From contig NZ_AZDV01000026.1 of NCBI RefSeq assembly GCF_001434835.1, positions 124,001 to 188,000 on the forward strand: a stretch of DNA of 64,000 nt, written 5' to 3'. This document shows, in pieces, positions 1 through 7,731 of the stretch (position 1 is its first letter; each line of letters begins with the position of its first letter). The notes beneath the pieces were generated by a model. That model saw nothing but the letters and a program-made list of their open reading frames with translations. It did not search any database and was not told the origin of the DNA. This DNA comes from Levilactobacillus acidifarinae DSM 19394 = JCM 15949 (GTDB lineage Bacteria > Bacillota > Bacilli > Lactobacillales > Lactobacillaceae). The translations under genes were made by a program, and so were the position numbers.

Positions 1-858
1 GCCCCGATGGACTTGGGTGAAAACTGTCGCCGGGAAATCGTCTTGACCCTAGAAGAAATGGGCTTTGACGTGGAAGCGGCGCACCATGAAGTAGCCCCGG
101 GCCAACACGAAATCGACTTTAAGTACGCCGACGCTCTAGCGGCTGCGGATAACATTCAGACCTTTAAGCTGGTGGTCAAGACCATCGCTCGGAAGTACGG
201 TCTGTACGCGACCTTCATGCCCAAACCGTTAGCCGGCATCAACGGGTCGGGGATGCACTTGAACATGTCACTGTTCCACGATAAGGGCAACGCCTTTTAC
301 GATGAGAAGGGGAACATGCAGCTGTCCGAAGACGCGTTCCACTTCCTGGGTGGGTTATTGAAGCACGCCCGGAGCTTTACGGCCATCTGCAACCCGATCG
401 TCAACAGTTACAAGCGCTTAGTTCCCGGCTACGAAGCTCCCGTTTACGTGGCGTGGTCCGGGTCTAACCGCTCCCCACTGATTCGGGTCCCAAGTTCGCG
501 GGGCTTATCCACGCGACTTGAATTACGGAGTGTCGACCCGGCCGCCAACCCTTACTTGGCGATTGCGGCAGTCTTGGAAGCCGGCTTGGATGGGTTACGC
601 AACAAGTTAGCGCCCCAAGAAGCCGTGGACCGCAACATTTACCGGATGGATGCCGAAGAACGGCAAGAAAACCACATCACCAACCTGCCGGATACGTTGC
701 ACAACGCGTTGAAGGACTTGGCGGCTGACGAGGTCATGCGTAACGCGATGGGCCACCACCTCTACCAAAGCTTTATCGAAGCCAAGAATTTGGAATACAA
801 TTCTTACCGGACGCAAGTTTCCGAATGGGAACGCGACCAGTACCTGGAACTGTACTAA
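1..858 (+). CDS. glnA: Glutamine synthetase type I, C-terminal part (5' end outside window)
   Basis: Glutamine synthetase makes glutamine from glutamate, ammonia and ATP in the cytoplasm. The frame is open to base 1, so the true start lies upstream; 285 residues remain. Visible family signatures are [11 protein letters not shown] at the left edge, the metal/substrate segment [13 protein letters not shown], the ATP-binding loop [12 protein letters not shown], and the segment around NRSPLIRVP. It ends in the usual [12 protein letters not shown]-type tail and is followed directly by an intrinsic terminator, so it ends its transcription unit. Any GlnR control region is out of view. Confidence 0.97.
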   Translation, partial: APMDLGENCRREIVLTLEEMGFDVEAAHHEVAPGQHEIDFKYADALAAADNIQTFKLVVKTIARKYGLYATFMPKPLAGINGSGMHLNMSLFHDKGNAFYDEKGNMQLSEDAFHFLGGLLKHARSFTAICNPIVNSYKRLVPGYEAPVYVAWSGSNRSPLIRVPSSRGLSTRLELRSVDPAANPYLAIAAVLEAGLDGLRNKLAPQEAVDRNIYRMDAEERQENHITNLPDTLHNALKDLAADEVMRNAMGHHLYQSFIEAKNLEYNSYRTQVSEWERDQYLELY

Positions 859-911
859 ACGCCGTGATGCCACCGTCAAGGGTCACAGATTTAACTGAAA
901 CTGAGTTGACC

Positions 912-947
912 AACCGTTGGGAGCCTTAGGGTTTCCAACGGTTTTTT
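912..947 (+). terminator. Intrinsic terminator of glnA
   Basis: A 9-bp stem AACCGTTGG / CCAACGGTT (912-920 with 934-942) is followed by a T run. Confidence 0.85.
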
Positions 948-1101
948 GGCGGCCGGCGCGGCATTAAAGTGATTATAAAAAAAGTGTTGTTTTTAACCAA
1001 AATTCGCGCAAACTGCTTTATTCTCCGCGTTTTTTTGGTAACATAAACGTATAACCAATGTTCACGGCAGTGCCTAAGAACACGAGAATGAGGGATAATT
1101 C

Positions 1102-1980
1102 ATGGAAAATCAAGAACAGCAAGCAAGTGCTGCCGACGTCTTAACCCAGGCAATCGCCAACAAACTCGATTACTTGAGCACGTTACAGGCAGCGGTTCAA
1201 CATGGTGACGACCGGCAAGTGTACGAGTTACTCGACCAGGCCCGTTACTATCAAGAAATCAAAAAAACCCGCGCCGCAAGAACCGTTAACCATTTGGCCG
1301 AACTGGTCGATAACATTCACCCCCAGATCAGCCACTATTTAAGCGATAACCTGATTGACTACTTAGGCCACGTTTACCCGTTCTTCTACTACGAAGAATA
1401 CACGACCGGTCGCTTCCACATTTACTTTGGGAACTGGTGGGATCGGCGGTTATTCGGAGATCTGGACGTGGTCAGTGTCCGCTTTAACTTCGACCAAACC
1501 GAATATCAGAAATTACAACAATCGTTTGAACTGGAAGCCCAACACCAACGGTTAAACACCGCCAGAATCGAACAGATTTCCAGTGAAAGTGAAGCCTTAC
1601 AGAAGCTCATGGACGCACAGTCCGTCCGGGACAACCAAAAGACCCAGCTCCGCGAGCAACTCAAGGAAAACAGTCAGAAGAGTAGCATGCCGTGGGATAC
1701 CAGTAAGATCAAGGACGAACGGCAACAAATCGTGGACCAACTGACCGAACTGGCCGATCAGGACGAAAAGGCCCTAAACGCCCACAAGGCCATCAAGGAA
1801 AACGATGACAAGATTTTGGTACTGTCCAAGGAAGACACCATCTTGAACTACGAAAAGCAGAGTATTCGGGATGCCTTTGACGACTTCGAACATTTCGAAG
1901 CGCACAACCAAAGCCTCTATGCGGACTACCTGAACAGCCTGATTGGCAAGAGTGAAGGCGGGGTGAAGACGAATGATTAA
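1102..1980 (+). CDS. Conserved-looking hypothetical protein with C-terminal coiled coil
   Basis: I do not recognise this 292-aa protein. There is no signal peptide or membrane segment. The first ~140 residues are helical and aromatic-rich, with a YPFFYYEEY stretch and an FGNWWDRR stretch. Residues ~150-265 are highly charged and Gln/Lys/Glu-rich, as expected for a coiled coil. It starts at ATG 1102 after a weak GAGGGA-type ribosome site. It overlaps the next gene by 8 bp, so the two are probably translationally coupled, and the third gene of the unit encodes a dUTPase-like protein. A role in nucleotide or DNA metabolism is only inferred from that neighbour. Confidence 0.8.
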   Translation: MENQEQQASAADVLTQAIANKLDYLSTLQAAVQHGDDRQVYELLDQARYYQEIKKTRAARTVNHLAELVDNIHPQISHYLSDNLIDYLGHVYPFFYYEEYTTGRFHIYFGNWWDRRLFGDLDVVSVRFNFDQTEYQKLQQSFELEAQHQRLNTARIEQISSESEALQKLMDAQSVRDNQKTQLREQLKENSQKSSMPWDTSKIKDERQQIVDQLTELADQDEKALNAHKAIKENDDKILVLSKEDTILNYEKQSIRDAFDDFEHFEAHNQSLYADYLNSLIGKSEGGVKTND

Positions 1981-2914
1981 CGAAAACGATCCGTCAACCT
2001 TGACGACGAGTGGCCGGTTACTCAACTACAACGAAGCCATCAAGAGTGGTCTGGAAACGGGCCTGACGTTTACGAAATTAATGGATCAGTTGATCAAGAC
2101 CCACGATGCCGACGAACTCGTGGCGGCCGCCACGCAGCTCGCCGACTTTAAGTTGGACTCGGATTACGTGACCTTCCCGCACCAATACAGCAACGCGGAT
2201 TATTACCTATTATTCATGTCGCGGATGCTAGAACTCCACGACCAGGGGAAGCACGTGATGGTCCAATCCCGGGACCACCACGAGGAGTTGACCCAGCAGT
2301 TAACGCCGTTAGGGGACCGGGGCACCTTTAGTTTTCGGGTGGAGACCTCCGAAAACGGGGGCGTCTTCTACCGGGAACGGGCGACGGGGCAATCCCTGTT
2401 CTACCTGAACCTGGACCGGAAGATGTTTCGGTTCAACAGCCACGCTTTGACCCAGTTGTTCATTATCGATCTGCACGACACGGTGCCCGCCGATACGGTT
2501 AAGGCGTCCGTCCAGATTTTGGTGGACTTTGCCCGCTACCTGAAGGAAGACTACGGGTACTCCGTGGACTTTAACGTGTTAGACGCCGCCAACCAGCAAA
2601 ACTACGCCGTTCGATCGGCCGATTTGCCGGCCGGCGTGGTGGACCGGTTATTCGTGGCGGCCGCCAAGAACGAGTACATGTTAACCAACGGGGTCAACGG
2701 CAACGGGGCTCAAATTCAGCTGGATCGCAACGTGGTGGTCGATATTTTCAACAACCAGTTAGAGGGTCAACCGGAATGGGTCTTGACGGTCCACGACGAT
2801 GACCAGAAGGTTTCCTGGTTCGACATCTTGTTGCGTTACCCGTTCATGCGGGACTGGTACTTAGAAAACCTCGACGACTTAGAGATCGTGTCGGATCCGT
2901 TGATTTTTAGCTAG
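1973..2914 (+). CDS. Hypothetical protein, second gene of a three-gene unit
   Basis: A 313-aa acidic soluble protein with no family I can name. It alternates predicted beta segments (for example around residues 105-140, and the LFIIDLHDTV stretch) with helices, and has no transmembrane segment. The ATG at 1973 lies inside the end of the previous gene (8-bp overlap). Only 11 bp separate its stop from the next start, so all three genes should be one transcript. Codon use matches the neighbouring housekeeping genes, which argues against recent acquisition. Confidence 0.8.
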   Translation: MINENDPSTLTTSGRLLNYNEAIKSGLETGLTFTKLMDQLIKTHDADELVAAATQLADFKLDSDYVTFPHQYSNADYYLLFMSRMLELHDQGKHVMVQSRDHHEELTQQLTPLGDRGTFSFRVETSENGGVFYRERATGQSLFYLNLDRKMFRFNSHALTQLFIIDLHDTVPADTVKASVQILVDFARYLKEDYGYSVDFNVLDAANQQNYAVRSADLPAGVVDRLFVAAAKNEYMLTNGVNGNGAQIQLDRNVVVDIFNNQLEGQPEWVLTVHDDDQKVSWFDILLRYPFMRDWYLENLDDLEIVSDPLIFS

Positions 2915-2925
2915 GAGGAATTTGC

Positions 2926-3468
2926 GTGTTACAACTTGCTAAATTGGTTCAGCAATCGATTGCGCTCGACGAACAGATTACCCGGGAACGCGACATCGAA
3001 CTTTCCCGGCCCCGCCAGATTGAAAACGCCTACGTGGCACTGGACGTTGAACTAGCCGAGGTGGCCAACACCTCCGAGTGGTTCAAGGTTTGGAAGACCC
3101 ACCGGGGCAAGGCCGATACTGGGAAGACGGCGCGCGAAACGCTATTGACCGAATACACGGACGCCTTAGACTTCTTCTTATTGGTGGCGGCCAAGAAAAC
3201 CTGGACGCACCTGGTGATGCTGACCGAAGAGGACCTGATGACGCTGGAAAAGAGTCGTCCGGCCAAGGATTTAGACCAACAATACTTAATTTTAAAACGC
3301 ATGCTGTTCAACAGTCACTTTGACCACCGACAGGACGACTATCGCCACGCCTGGCGGCTGTTCCTCAAGTGGGGTTTCGTTGACCTGGGTTTTAGTCAAG
3401 ACGAGATCCAGGCGGCATACGAAGCGAAACGTCAAGTGAACTTAAACCGGCAGGCGTCGGATTACTAA
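2926..3468 (+). CDS. Dimeric dUTPase-like / all-alpha NTP pyrophosphatase superfamily protein
   Basis: A 180-aa helical protein resembling dimeric dUTPases of the MazG-type all-alpha NTP-pyrophosphatase superfamily, which hydrolyse dUTP or other (d)NTPs to the monophosphate. The superfamily signature is visible as E42-x-x-E45 in VELAEVAN and E76-x-x-D79 in EYTD, separated by a lysine/tryptophan-rich stretch; these acids would bind Mg2+. The C-terminal WGFVDLGFSQDEIQAAYEAK stretch resembles the LG.s..ei..aY..K region of the family. It starts with GTG 2926 after a good AGGAGG site and is followed by a terminator. The exact substrate is not shown by sequence. Confidence 0.7.
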   Translation: MLQLAKLVQQSIALDEQITRERDIELSRPRQIENAYVALDVELAEVANTSEWFKVWKTHRGKADTGKTARETLLTEYTDALDFFLLVAAKKTWTHLVMLTEEDLMTLEKSRPAKDLDQQYLILKRMLFNSHFDHRQDDYRHAWRLFLKWGFVDLGFSQDEIQAAYEAKRQVNLNRQASDY

Positions 3469-3487
3469 CCGCTAATGCCCGTTGTGG

Positions 3488-3536
3488 CAGACGAAAAACG
3501 AGTCTGGAACGTTAGTCCCAGGCTCGTTTTAGTCTG
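3488..3536 (+). terminator. Intrinsic terminator after the dUTPase-like gene
   Basis: Nested stem: CAGAC/GTCTG outside and AAAACGAG/CTCGTTTT with CTGG/CCAG inside. The loop lies around 3508-3516 and a short T run falls in the 3' arm. Confidence 0.7.
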
Positions 3537-3570
3537 CTGGTAAGGGGGATGAGCGTGCTGAAAATAATCC

Positions 3571-3599
3571 TTGACAACCTTACTGGTTTCCAGTACAAT
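3571..3599 (+). promoter_or_regulatory. Sigma-A promoter of rplU-prp-rpmA
   Basis: TTGACA (3571-3576), a 17-bp spacer, then TACAAT (3594-3599). This is near consensus, with the L21 leader starting just downstream. Confidence 0.9.
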
Positions 3600-3605
3600 T
3601 TTCAT

Positions 3606-3715
3606 GTTGTATTTGTGGACTTCCACAGCTGCAACCGCTCGAAACAAGTTTCGAAGTACCGGGTAACCGATCACTTGTCTTCGGCGAGTCTAAGTCTTTA
3701 ATTATAAGGAGGTGC
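3606..3715 (+). promoter_or_regulatory. L21 leader RNA (autoregulatory ribosomal-protein leader)
   Basis: The 5' UTR between the strong promoter and rplU contains the segment running from TCCACAGCTGCAACCGCTCG through AACAAGTTTCGAAGTACCGG to GATCACTTGTCTTCGGCGAG. This looks like the conserved core of the Firmicutes L21 leader that precedes rplU-prp-rpmA. By family knowledge it is a structured RNA thought to let L21 or a partner control the operon. The assignment is from memory of the motif and position; a covariance-model search would settle it. Confidence 0.75.
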
Positions 3716-3721
3716 ACATAG

Positions 3722-4030
3722 ATGTACGCAATTATCGTAACTGGTGGTAAGCAGTACAAGGTCGAAGCAGGCCAAGCTGTTTACGTCGAAAAGTTAAACG
3801 TTGAGGCCGGCGCTAAGGTCACTTTTGACCAAGTCGTTTTTGTCGGCGGCGAAACGCCAAAGATTGGGATGCCAACTGTAGATGGCGCAACTGTTACTGG
3901 GACTGTTGAAAAGCAGGGCCTGGAAAAGAAGGTTGTCACTTACAAGTACAAGCCTAAGAAGGGCCAACACACGAAGAAGGGTCACCGTCAACCATACACC
4001 AAGGTTGTCATTGACGCTATCAACGCCTAA
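3722..4030 (+). CDS. rplU: Ribosomal protein L21
   Basis: A 102-aa large-subunit protein with the expected full length. It begins with the typical [14 protein letters not shown] and ends with the basic [17 protein letters not shown] region that contacts 23S rRNA. It is the first gene of the rplU-prp-rpmA operon, transcribed from the near-consensus promoter at 3571 through a structured leader, with a strong AAGGAGGTG ribosome site. Confidence 0.98.
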   Translation: MYAIIVTGGKQYKVEAGQAVYVEKLNVEAGAKVTFDQVVFVGGETPKIGMPTVDGATVTGTVEKQGLEKKVVTYKYKPKKGQHTKKGHRQPYTKVVIDAINA

Positions 4031-4060
4031 AGCCTAAAGTTTAAAAGGGAGCGAGTCCGG

Positions 4061-4399
4061 ATGATTCACGCTACGATCCATCACGGATCCGATCGAATCG
4101 ATTCATTTCAAATCACTGGCCACGCCGATGCCGGCGAATATGGTCAGGACATCGTTTGTGCCGCAGTTTCGGTGCTTGCAATCACGACCGTCAACGGCTT
4201 ACAACGAATCGCTAAGATTCCAGTGACCGTCGATAATCGTGATCAGGCAGGAGGCTTTCTGGAAGTTCACCTACCACCAAAGCTGGAAGCAACGGCTGAA
4301 CTTAAGGGACAAACGTTACTCCAGAGTTTTGCGGATGGATTACGGGACGTCGCGACTAATTATGAAGACTTCGTTACCTTTAACGAGGTCACCGAATAA
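4061..4399 (+). CDS. prp: Ribosomal-processing cysteine protease Prp
   Basis: A 112-aa protein of the YsxB/Prp family. By family knowledge Prp removes the N-terminal extension of ribosomal protein L27 in Firmicutes, a step needed for ribosome function. The catalytic dyad is visible: histidine in the [18 protein letters not shown] stretch (G-H at about residues 20-21) and the cysteine of IVCAAVS at about residue 33. It lies between rplU and rpmA as in other Firmicutes, and the L27 encoded next door carries the matching cleavage site. Confidence 0.93.
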   Translation: MIHATIHHGSDRIDSFQITGHADAGEYGQDIVCAAVSVLAITTVNGLQRIAKIPVTVDNRDQAGGFLEVHLPPKLEATAELKGQTLLQSFADGLRDVATNYEDFVTFNEVTE

Positions 4400-4418
4400 A
4401 CCTACGGGGGTGAAACAA

Positions 4419-4718
4419 ATGCTGATGAACATGAACTTACAATTCTTCTCTCACCATAAAGGTGGTGGGTCCACTGCTAACGGTCGGGACTCTGCTGGTC
4501 GTCGTCTTGGGACGAAGGCTGCCGACGGTTCGACTGTAACCGGTGGTTCAATCCTCTACCGTCAACGTGGAACGCACATCTACCCAGGTGTCAACGTTGG
4601 TCGCGGTGGTGACGATACGTTGTTTGCCAAGGTTGCGGGCGTCGTTAAATTCGAACGTCTTGGCCGGGACAAGCGTCAAGTATCCGTTTACCCAGTTGCC
4701 GAAGAAGCAGCTAAATAA
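4419..4718 (+). CDS. rpmA: Ribosomal protein L27 with Prp-cleaved N-terminal extension
   Basis: A 99-aa large-subunit protein near the peptidyl-transferase centre. I place the start at ATG 4419, after a GGGGGTGAAA ribosome site; longer readings of the frame would begin inside prp. The N-terminus is [17 protein letters not shown], where NLQFF is the Firmicutes extension cut off by Prp, so mature L27 should begin at the serine after FF. The body has the standard [20 protein letters not shown] and [10 protein letters not shown] motifs. A terminator follows. Confidence 0.97.
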   Translation: MLMNMNLQFFSHHKGGGSTANGRDSAGRRLGTKAADGSTVTGGSILYRQRGTHIYPGVNVGRGGDDTLFAKVAGVVKFERLGRDKRQVSVYPVAEEAAK

Positions 4719-4742
4719 TCACGAGGTTTTCCTCGTACGACT

Positions 4743-4785
4743 GAAGAGCTTGAGGCGAGACCAATTCGCTTTAGGCTCTTCTTTT
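4743..4785 (+). terminator. Intrinsic terminator after rpmA
   Basis: GAAGAGC...GCTCTTC stem (4743-4749 with ~4775-4781), extended internally by an imperfect GAGGCGAG / CGCTTTAG pairing, followed by TTTT. Confidence 0.8.
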
Positions 4786-4813
4786 GCTTCACAACCTTGA
4801 GGAGGGATGTACG

Positions 4814-5878
4814 ATGGTAGAACGCATCGAGCGGTTACGCGCCCAGTTCACAGCCTTGAGTATCGATAGTTTCTTGATTCAGGACCCGAGCAATCAACGG
4901 TACCTGGTCGGCACCAGTGTGTTGCCCGGTGACGGGTACGTTCTGGTCACGGCCAAACGGGTGGTCTTCATCACCGACGCGCGGTATCAAACCGAGCTAA
5001 CGACCACGATTCCGGACGTACCGCTGGTGATTACGCGGAATTACTTACAGGCGGTCAACGACGTCTTACAGGCCGATAACGCTACGGTGTTAGGGTTAGA
5101 GGACACGTTAAGCCTACGGGAATTTGCGTGGTTAGACGAACACCTTACGGCTGATCCGGTCCCCTTAGCCAACGTGGTCGATCATTTGCGGCAGGTCAAG
5201 GAACCTGGTGAACTAGCGGCCATTGAACGGGCCACGGCGTTAACCAGCCAGGGCGTCCAAGCTTTGTTTAAAGTCTTGCGTCCCGGGATGACGGAACGCG
5301 CCGCCGCGTTGTGGTTGACCCGGTGGATGCAAGACCACGGGGCCAGCGGGGAGAGCTTTCCCACTATCGTGGCCAGTGGTGTTCGCTCGGCGTGGCCCCA
5401 CGGTCAGGCCAGCGACAAGCTGTTAGCGGCCCATGAACTGGTCACCATCGATTGTGGTTTTTACGTGGACGGCTACACGTCCGATCTGACCCGGACGGTG
5501 GCCTTGGGCGATCCCGGTACCTTTCTCAAGCAGGCCTACCAGGCCGTCCAGACGGCCCAGGAGACCATCAAGGCGGCGGTCCGGCCCGGCGTGACGGGCG
5601 GGCAACTCGATCAGCTGGGCCGCGATTACCTGAGTGAACAGGGTTACGGCGCCGCCTTTATCCACGGCACCGGGCACGGCATCGGGCTAGACATCCACGA
5701 AGGCCCGAACATCGGCCGCAACTGGCCGGACGTGTTAGCGGTTAACCAGGTGATCACCGTGGAACCGGGCGTGTACTTCCCGAATCAAGGCGGGATTCGC
5801 ATCGAGGACGACTTACTGGTGACCGCTGACGGCCACCGGAAACTGACCACGGTGCCCCGAAATTTAATTATCTTGTAA
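4814..5878 (+). CDS. Xaa-Pro aminopeptidase family metallopeptidase (M24B)
   Basis: A 354-aa M24 peptidase, likely a cytoplasmic aminopeptidase P or prolidase-type enzyme releasing residues N-terminal to proline. The N-terminal creatinase-like domain covers ~1-125 and the pita-bread catalytic domain ~130-354. Metal ligands are visible as the two aspartates in IDCGFYVDGYTSDLTRT, the histidine in HGTGHGIGLDIHEGP, and the glutamates in VEPGVYF and GIRIEDD. I chose ATG 4814 because GAGGAGGG ends 7-8 bp upstream; an in-frame start 30 bp earlier lacks a ribosome site. PepP and prolidase cannot be separated by eye. Confidence 0.92.
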   Translation: MVERIERLRAQFTALSIDSFLIQDPSNQRYLVGTSVLPGDGYVLVTAKRVVFITDARYQTELTTTIPDVPLVITRNYLQAVNDVLQADNATVLGLEDTLSLREFAWLDEHLTADPVPLANVVDHLRQVKEPGELAAIERATALTSQGVQALFKVLRPGMTERAAALWLTRWMQDHGASGESFPTIVASGVRSAWPHGQASDKLLAAHELVTIDCGFYVDGYTSDLTRTVALGDPGTFLKQAYQAVQTAQETIKAAVRPGVTGGQLDQLGRDYLSEQGYGAAFIHGTGHGIGLDIHEGPNIGRNWPDVLAVNQVITVEPGVYFPNQGGIRIEDDLLVTADGHRKLTTVPRNLIIL

Positions 5879-5892
5879 ACTAACCCCCTGTC

Positions 5893-5922
5893 TTGCTTTT
5901 TAGGGGGAAGAATTGATATTAT
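5893..5922 (+). promoter_or_regulatory. Possible promoter of efp
   Basis: TTGCTT (5893-5898), an 18-bp spacer, then TATTAT (5917-5922). It overlaps a CCCCCT...AGGGGG stem (5884-5907) that has no T tract. Confidence 0.45.
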
Positions 5923-5955
5923 AAAGAAGACATCTTTTAGGAGGCTGACAATATT

Positions 5956-6516
5956 ATGGCAATTTCTACTGCTAATTTTAAAAACGGATTAACCATCGAA
6001 GTGGACCACGCAATCTGGCGGATCTTGGAATTCCAACACGTTAAACCAGGTAAGGGTGGCGCGTTCGTCCGGACGAAGCTGAAGAACTTACGGACCGGTG
6101 CCGTGCAAGAAAAGACGTTCCGGGCCGGCGCTAAGATGGAACAAGCCGACATCCAAACGCGCAGCATGCAATACCTGTACGAAGACGGCGACAGCCGGGT
6201 CTTCATGGACACGGACAACTACGAACAAATCTCCGTTCCCGACGAAAAGATCAAGGACCAACTCCAATTCTTGCAAGAAAACATGAACGTGGACTTAGTC
6301 CAATACAATTCCGAAGTCTTAGGGATTGAAGTGCCCAACACGGTGGTCTTGGAAGTCGCTTCGACGGAACCAAGTATCAAGGGGAACACGGCTTCTGGTG
6401 GTTCTAAGCCAGCAACCATGACCACGGGCTTGGTTATCCAAGTGCCATTCTTCGTTAACGAAGGCGACAAGTTATCCATCAACACCCAAGACTCGACCTA
6501 CATTTCACGGGCCTAG
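5956..6516 (+). CDS. efp: Translation elongation factor P
   Basis: A 186-aa three-domain (KOW/OB/OB) factor that relieves ribosome stalling on polyproline runs. The tip of domain I reads [12 protein letters not shown], with the lysine at the position modified or left bare depending on the lineage; no EpmA-type modifier is seen in this window. The C-terminal [11 protein letters not shown] end is typical. AGGAGG lies 11 bp before the ATG. It heads the conserved efp-yqhY-nusB order. Confidence 0.97.
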   Translation: MAISTANFKNGLTIEVDHAIWRILEFQHVKPGKGGAFVRTKLKNLRTGAVQEKTFRAGAKMEQADIQTRSMQYLYEDGDSRVFMDTDNYEQISVPDEKIKDQLQFLQENMNVDLVQYNSEVLGIEVPNTVVLEVASTEPSIKGNTASGGSKPATMTTGLVIQVPFFVNEGDKLSINTQDSTYISRA

Positions 6517-6564
6517 GGGTTATCTGGCTGAACCAAAGTTTAACCTGTAAGGGAGGGTCAACGA

Positions 6565-7005
6565 ATGGCAGAAGATACGAATATCATTTTAGAATCAAAG
6601 GAACCGGCCTTGGGGAAGATCGAAGTCGCGCCACAAGTGCTTGAAATCATTGTCGGCATTGCGGCTAGTCAAACCGAAGGCGTTGCGCGGATGCGGGGCT
6701 CTTTGGCCAATAGTGTCAACGAACTCTTTGGACGTAAGGAACACGGTAAGGGGGTCAAGTTGACGTTCGATGGTGATGAACTCGCCGTGGACGTTTACGT
6801 TTACCTGAATTACGGTGTCGCTGTTCCCAAGGTTGCTTTAGCCATTCAAGATAGCGTGAAGCAACAATTGTTGTTCATGACGGACCTTGACTTGCGTGAA
6901 GTCAACGTTCACGTGGAAGGCGTCATTCCCGAAAAGACGGCGCAGCAGGTTGATCCTGATCACCTGTTCAACCAGCCAGATGAAGGAGACAGTGAGCAAT
7001 CGTGA
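6565..7005 (+). CDS. yqhY: Asp23/Gls24 family envelope-stress protein, YqhY-like
   Basis: A 146-aa Asp23/Gls24 family protein. The core LGKIEVAPQVLEIIVGIAASQTEGVARM is typical, followed by VYVYLNYGVAVPKVA and a VNVHVEGV strand. In B. subtilis the homologue sits next to the acetyl-CoA carboxylase genes and nusB and affects lipid homeostasis; here only the nusB side is conserved. The acidic C-terminus overlaps the start of nusB by 4 bp (GTGA), indicating coupled translation. It is one of two paralogues in the window; the other is at 29687. Confidence 0.92.
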   Translation: MAEDTNIILESKEPALGKIEVAPQVLEIIVGIAASQTEGVARMRGSLANSVNELFGRKEHGKGVKLTFDGDELAVDVYVYLNYGVAVPKVALAIQDSVKQQLLFMTDLDLREVNVHVEGVIPEKTAQQVDPDHLFNQPDEGDSEQS

Positions 7006-7439
7006 CACTTACACGACATCAAATTCGGGAGCGGGCGTTTCAGATGTTATTCGCCCTTAATGCCAACGGCGACGCCGATCAAGAGGCGTTGTACCAACGG
7101 GTATTAACGGACGACCCTGACCAGATTGTGCCGGTACCGGACTACCTGCAAACCTTAGTGACCGGGGTCTTAGACCACCAACGGGAACTAGACGCGCAGA
7201 TCAACCAGTACCTAAGCGCCGGCTGGCAACTGCAGCGGATCGCCAAGACCGACTTGGTCATCTTACGCATGGCCTTTTTCGAAATCGACCACGTTGAAGC
7301 CGTACCGAACCGGGTGGCCGTTAACGAAGCCTTGGAATTGGCCAAGAACTTCAGTGACGACCGGTCCCGCCGCTTCATCAACGGGGTTTTGGCCCATACG
7401 TTAGATGGCGATGACGCGTCGGACGAGACACAAGCCTAA
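7002..7439 (+). CDS. nusB: Transcription antitermination factor NusB
   Basis: A 145-aa helical factor that with S10 (NusE) binds boxA RNA and promotes antitermination on rRNA operons. Characteristic stretches are RHQIRERAFQMLFAL at the N-terminus, WQLQRIAKTDLVILRMAFFEI in the middle, and VAVNEALELAKNFSDDRSRRFINGVL at the end. It starts with GTG at 7002 inside the stop region of yqhY. A strong terminator follows, so the next genes need their own promoter. Confidence 0.96.
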   Translation: MTLTRHQIRERAFQMLFALNANGDADQEALYQRVLTDDPDQIVPVPDYLQTLVTGVLDHQRELDAQINQYLSAGWQLQRIAKTDLVILRMAFFEIDHVEAVPNRVAVNEALELAKNFSDDRSRRFINGVLAHTLDGDDASDETQA

Positions 7440-7456
7440 CCTTAACTTTTAACGAA

Positions 7457-7490
7457 ACGACTACCGTCTAGGGCGGTGGTCGTTTTTTGT
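7457..7490 (+). terminator. Intrinsic terminator after nusB
   Basis: ACGACTACCG (7457-7466) pairs with CGGTGGTCGT (7474-7483) with one wobble, followed by six T. Confidence 0.9.
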
Positions 7491-7541
7491 CTATCCGCGT
7501 CGTCTTTTAAGCCAGACCCTAGGGATTTCCCCGGCAAATAT

Positions 7542-7549
7542 GCTAAAAT
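7542..7549 (+). promoter_or_regulatory. Extended -10 promoter of the folD operon
   Basis: TG-C-TAAAAT with no good -35. It is placed so that a ~175-nt leader would precede folD. Confidence 0.5.
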
Positions 7550-7555
7550 TGACCT

Positions 7556-7731
7556 ATGACTTTGGCGAATACCCCAGGACTTGTTTCTGATAGCCGCTGC
7601 CTATAACGGGTAGTTGGCAGATTCAATTAAGGTCCCCCGTTAATCGGGGGTACACTAGACCTAATCGCATCTGGCGGGCAATGACGAAAGCGTTGCCGAT
7701 TAAATTTTAAGCACATAGGGGAGTTCGCAAA
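7556..7731 (+). promoter_or_regulatory. Structured leader upstream of folD
   Basis: The ~175-nt untranslated region contains three clear hairpins. CTGCC/GGCAG is at 7597-7620. GGT-CCCCCG/CGGGGG-ACC is at about 7631-7660. GGCAATG/CGTTGCC is at about 7678-7696, followed by an A/T-rich stretch ending in TTTT. The last could act as a weak terminator. I could not fit the conserved core of the folate-linked ZTP or THF riboswitches, so it is listed as an unassigned leader. Confidence 0.4.

Noticed and set aside
7556-7731. ZTP or THF riboswitch upstream of folD
   Set aside because: A TATGACTTTGGCG segment is faintly similar to the 5' half of ZTP aptamers, but the conserved 3' core is missing; kept only as an unassigned leader.
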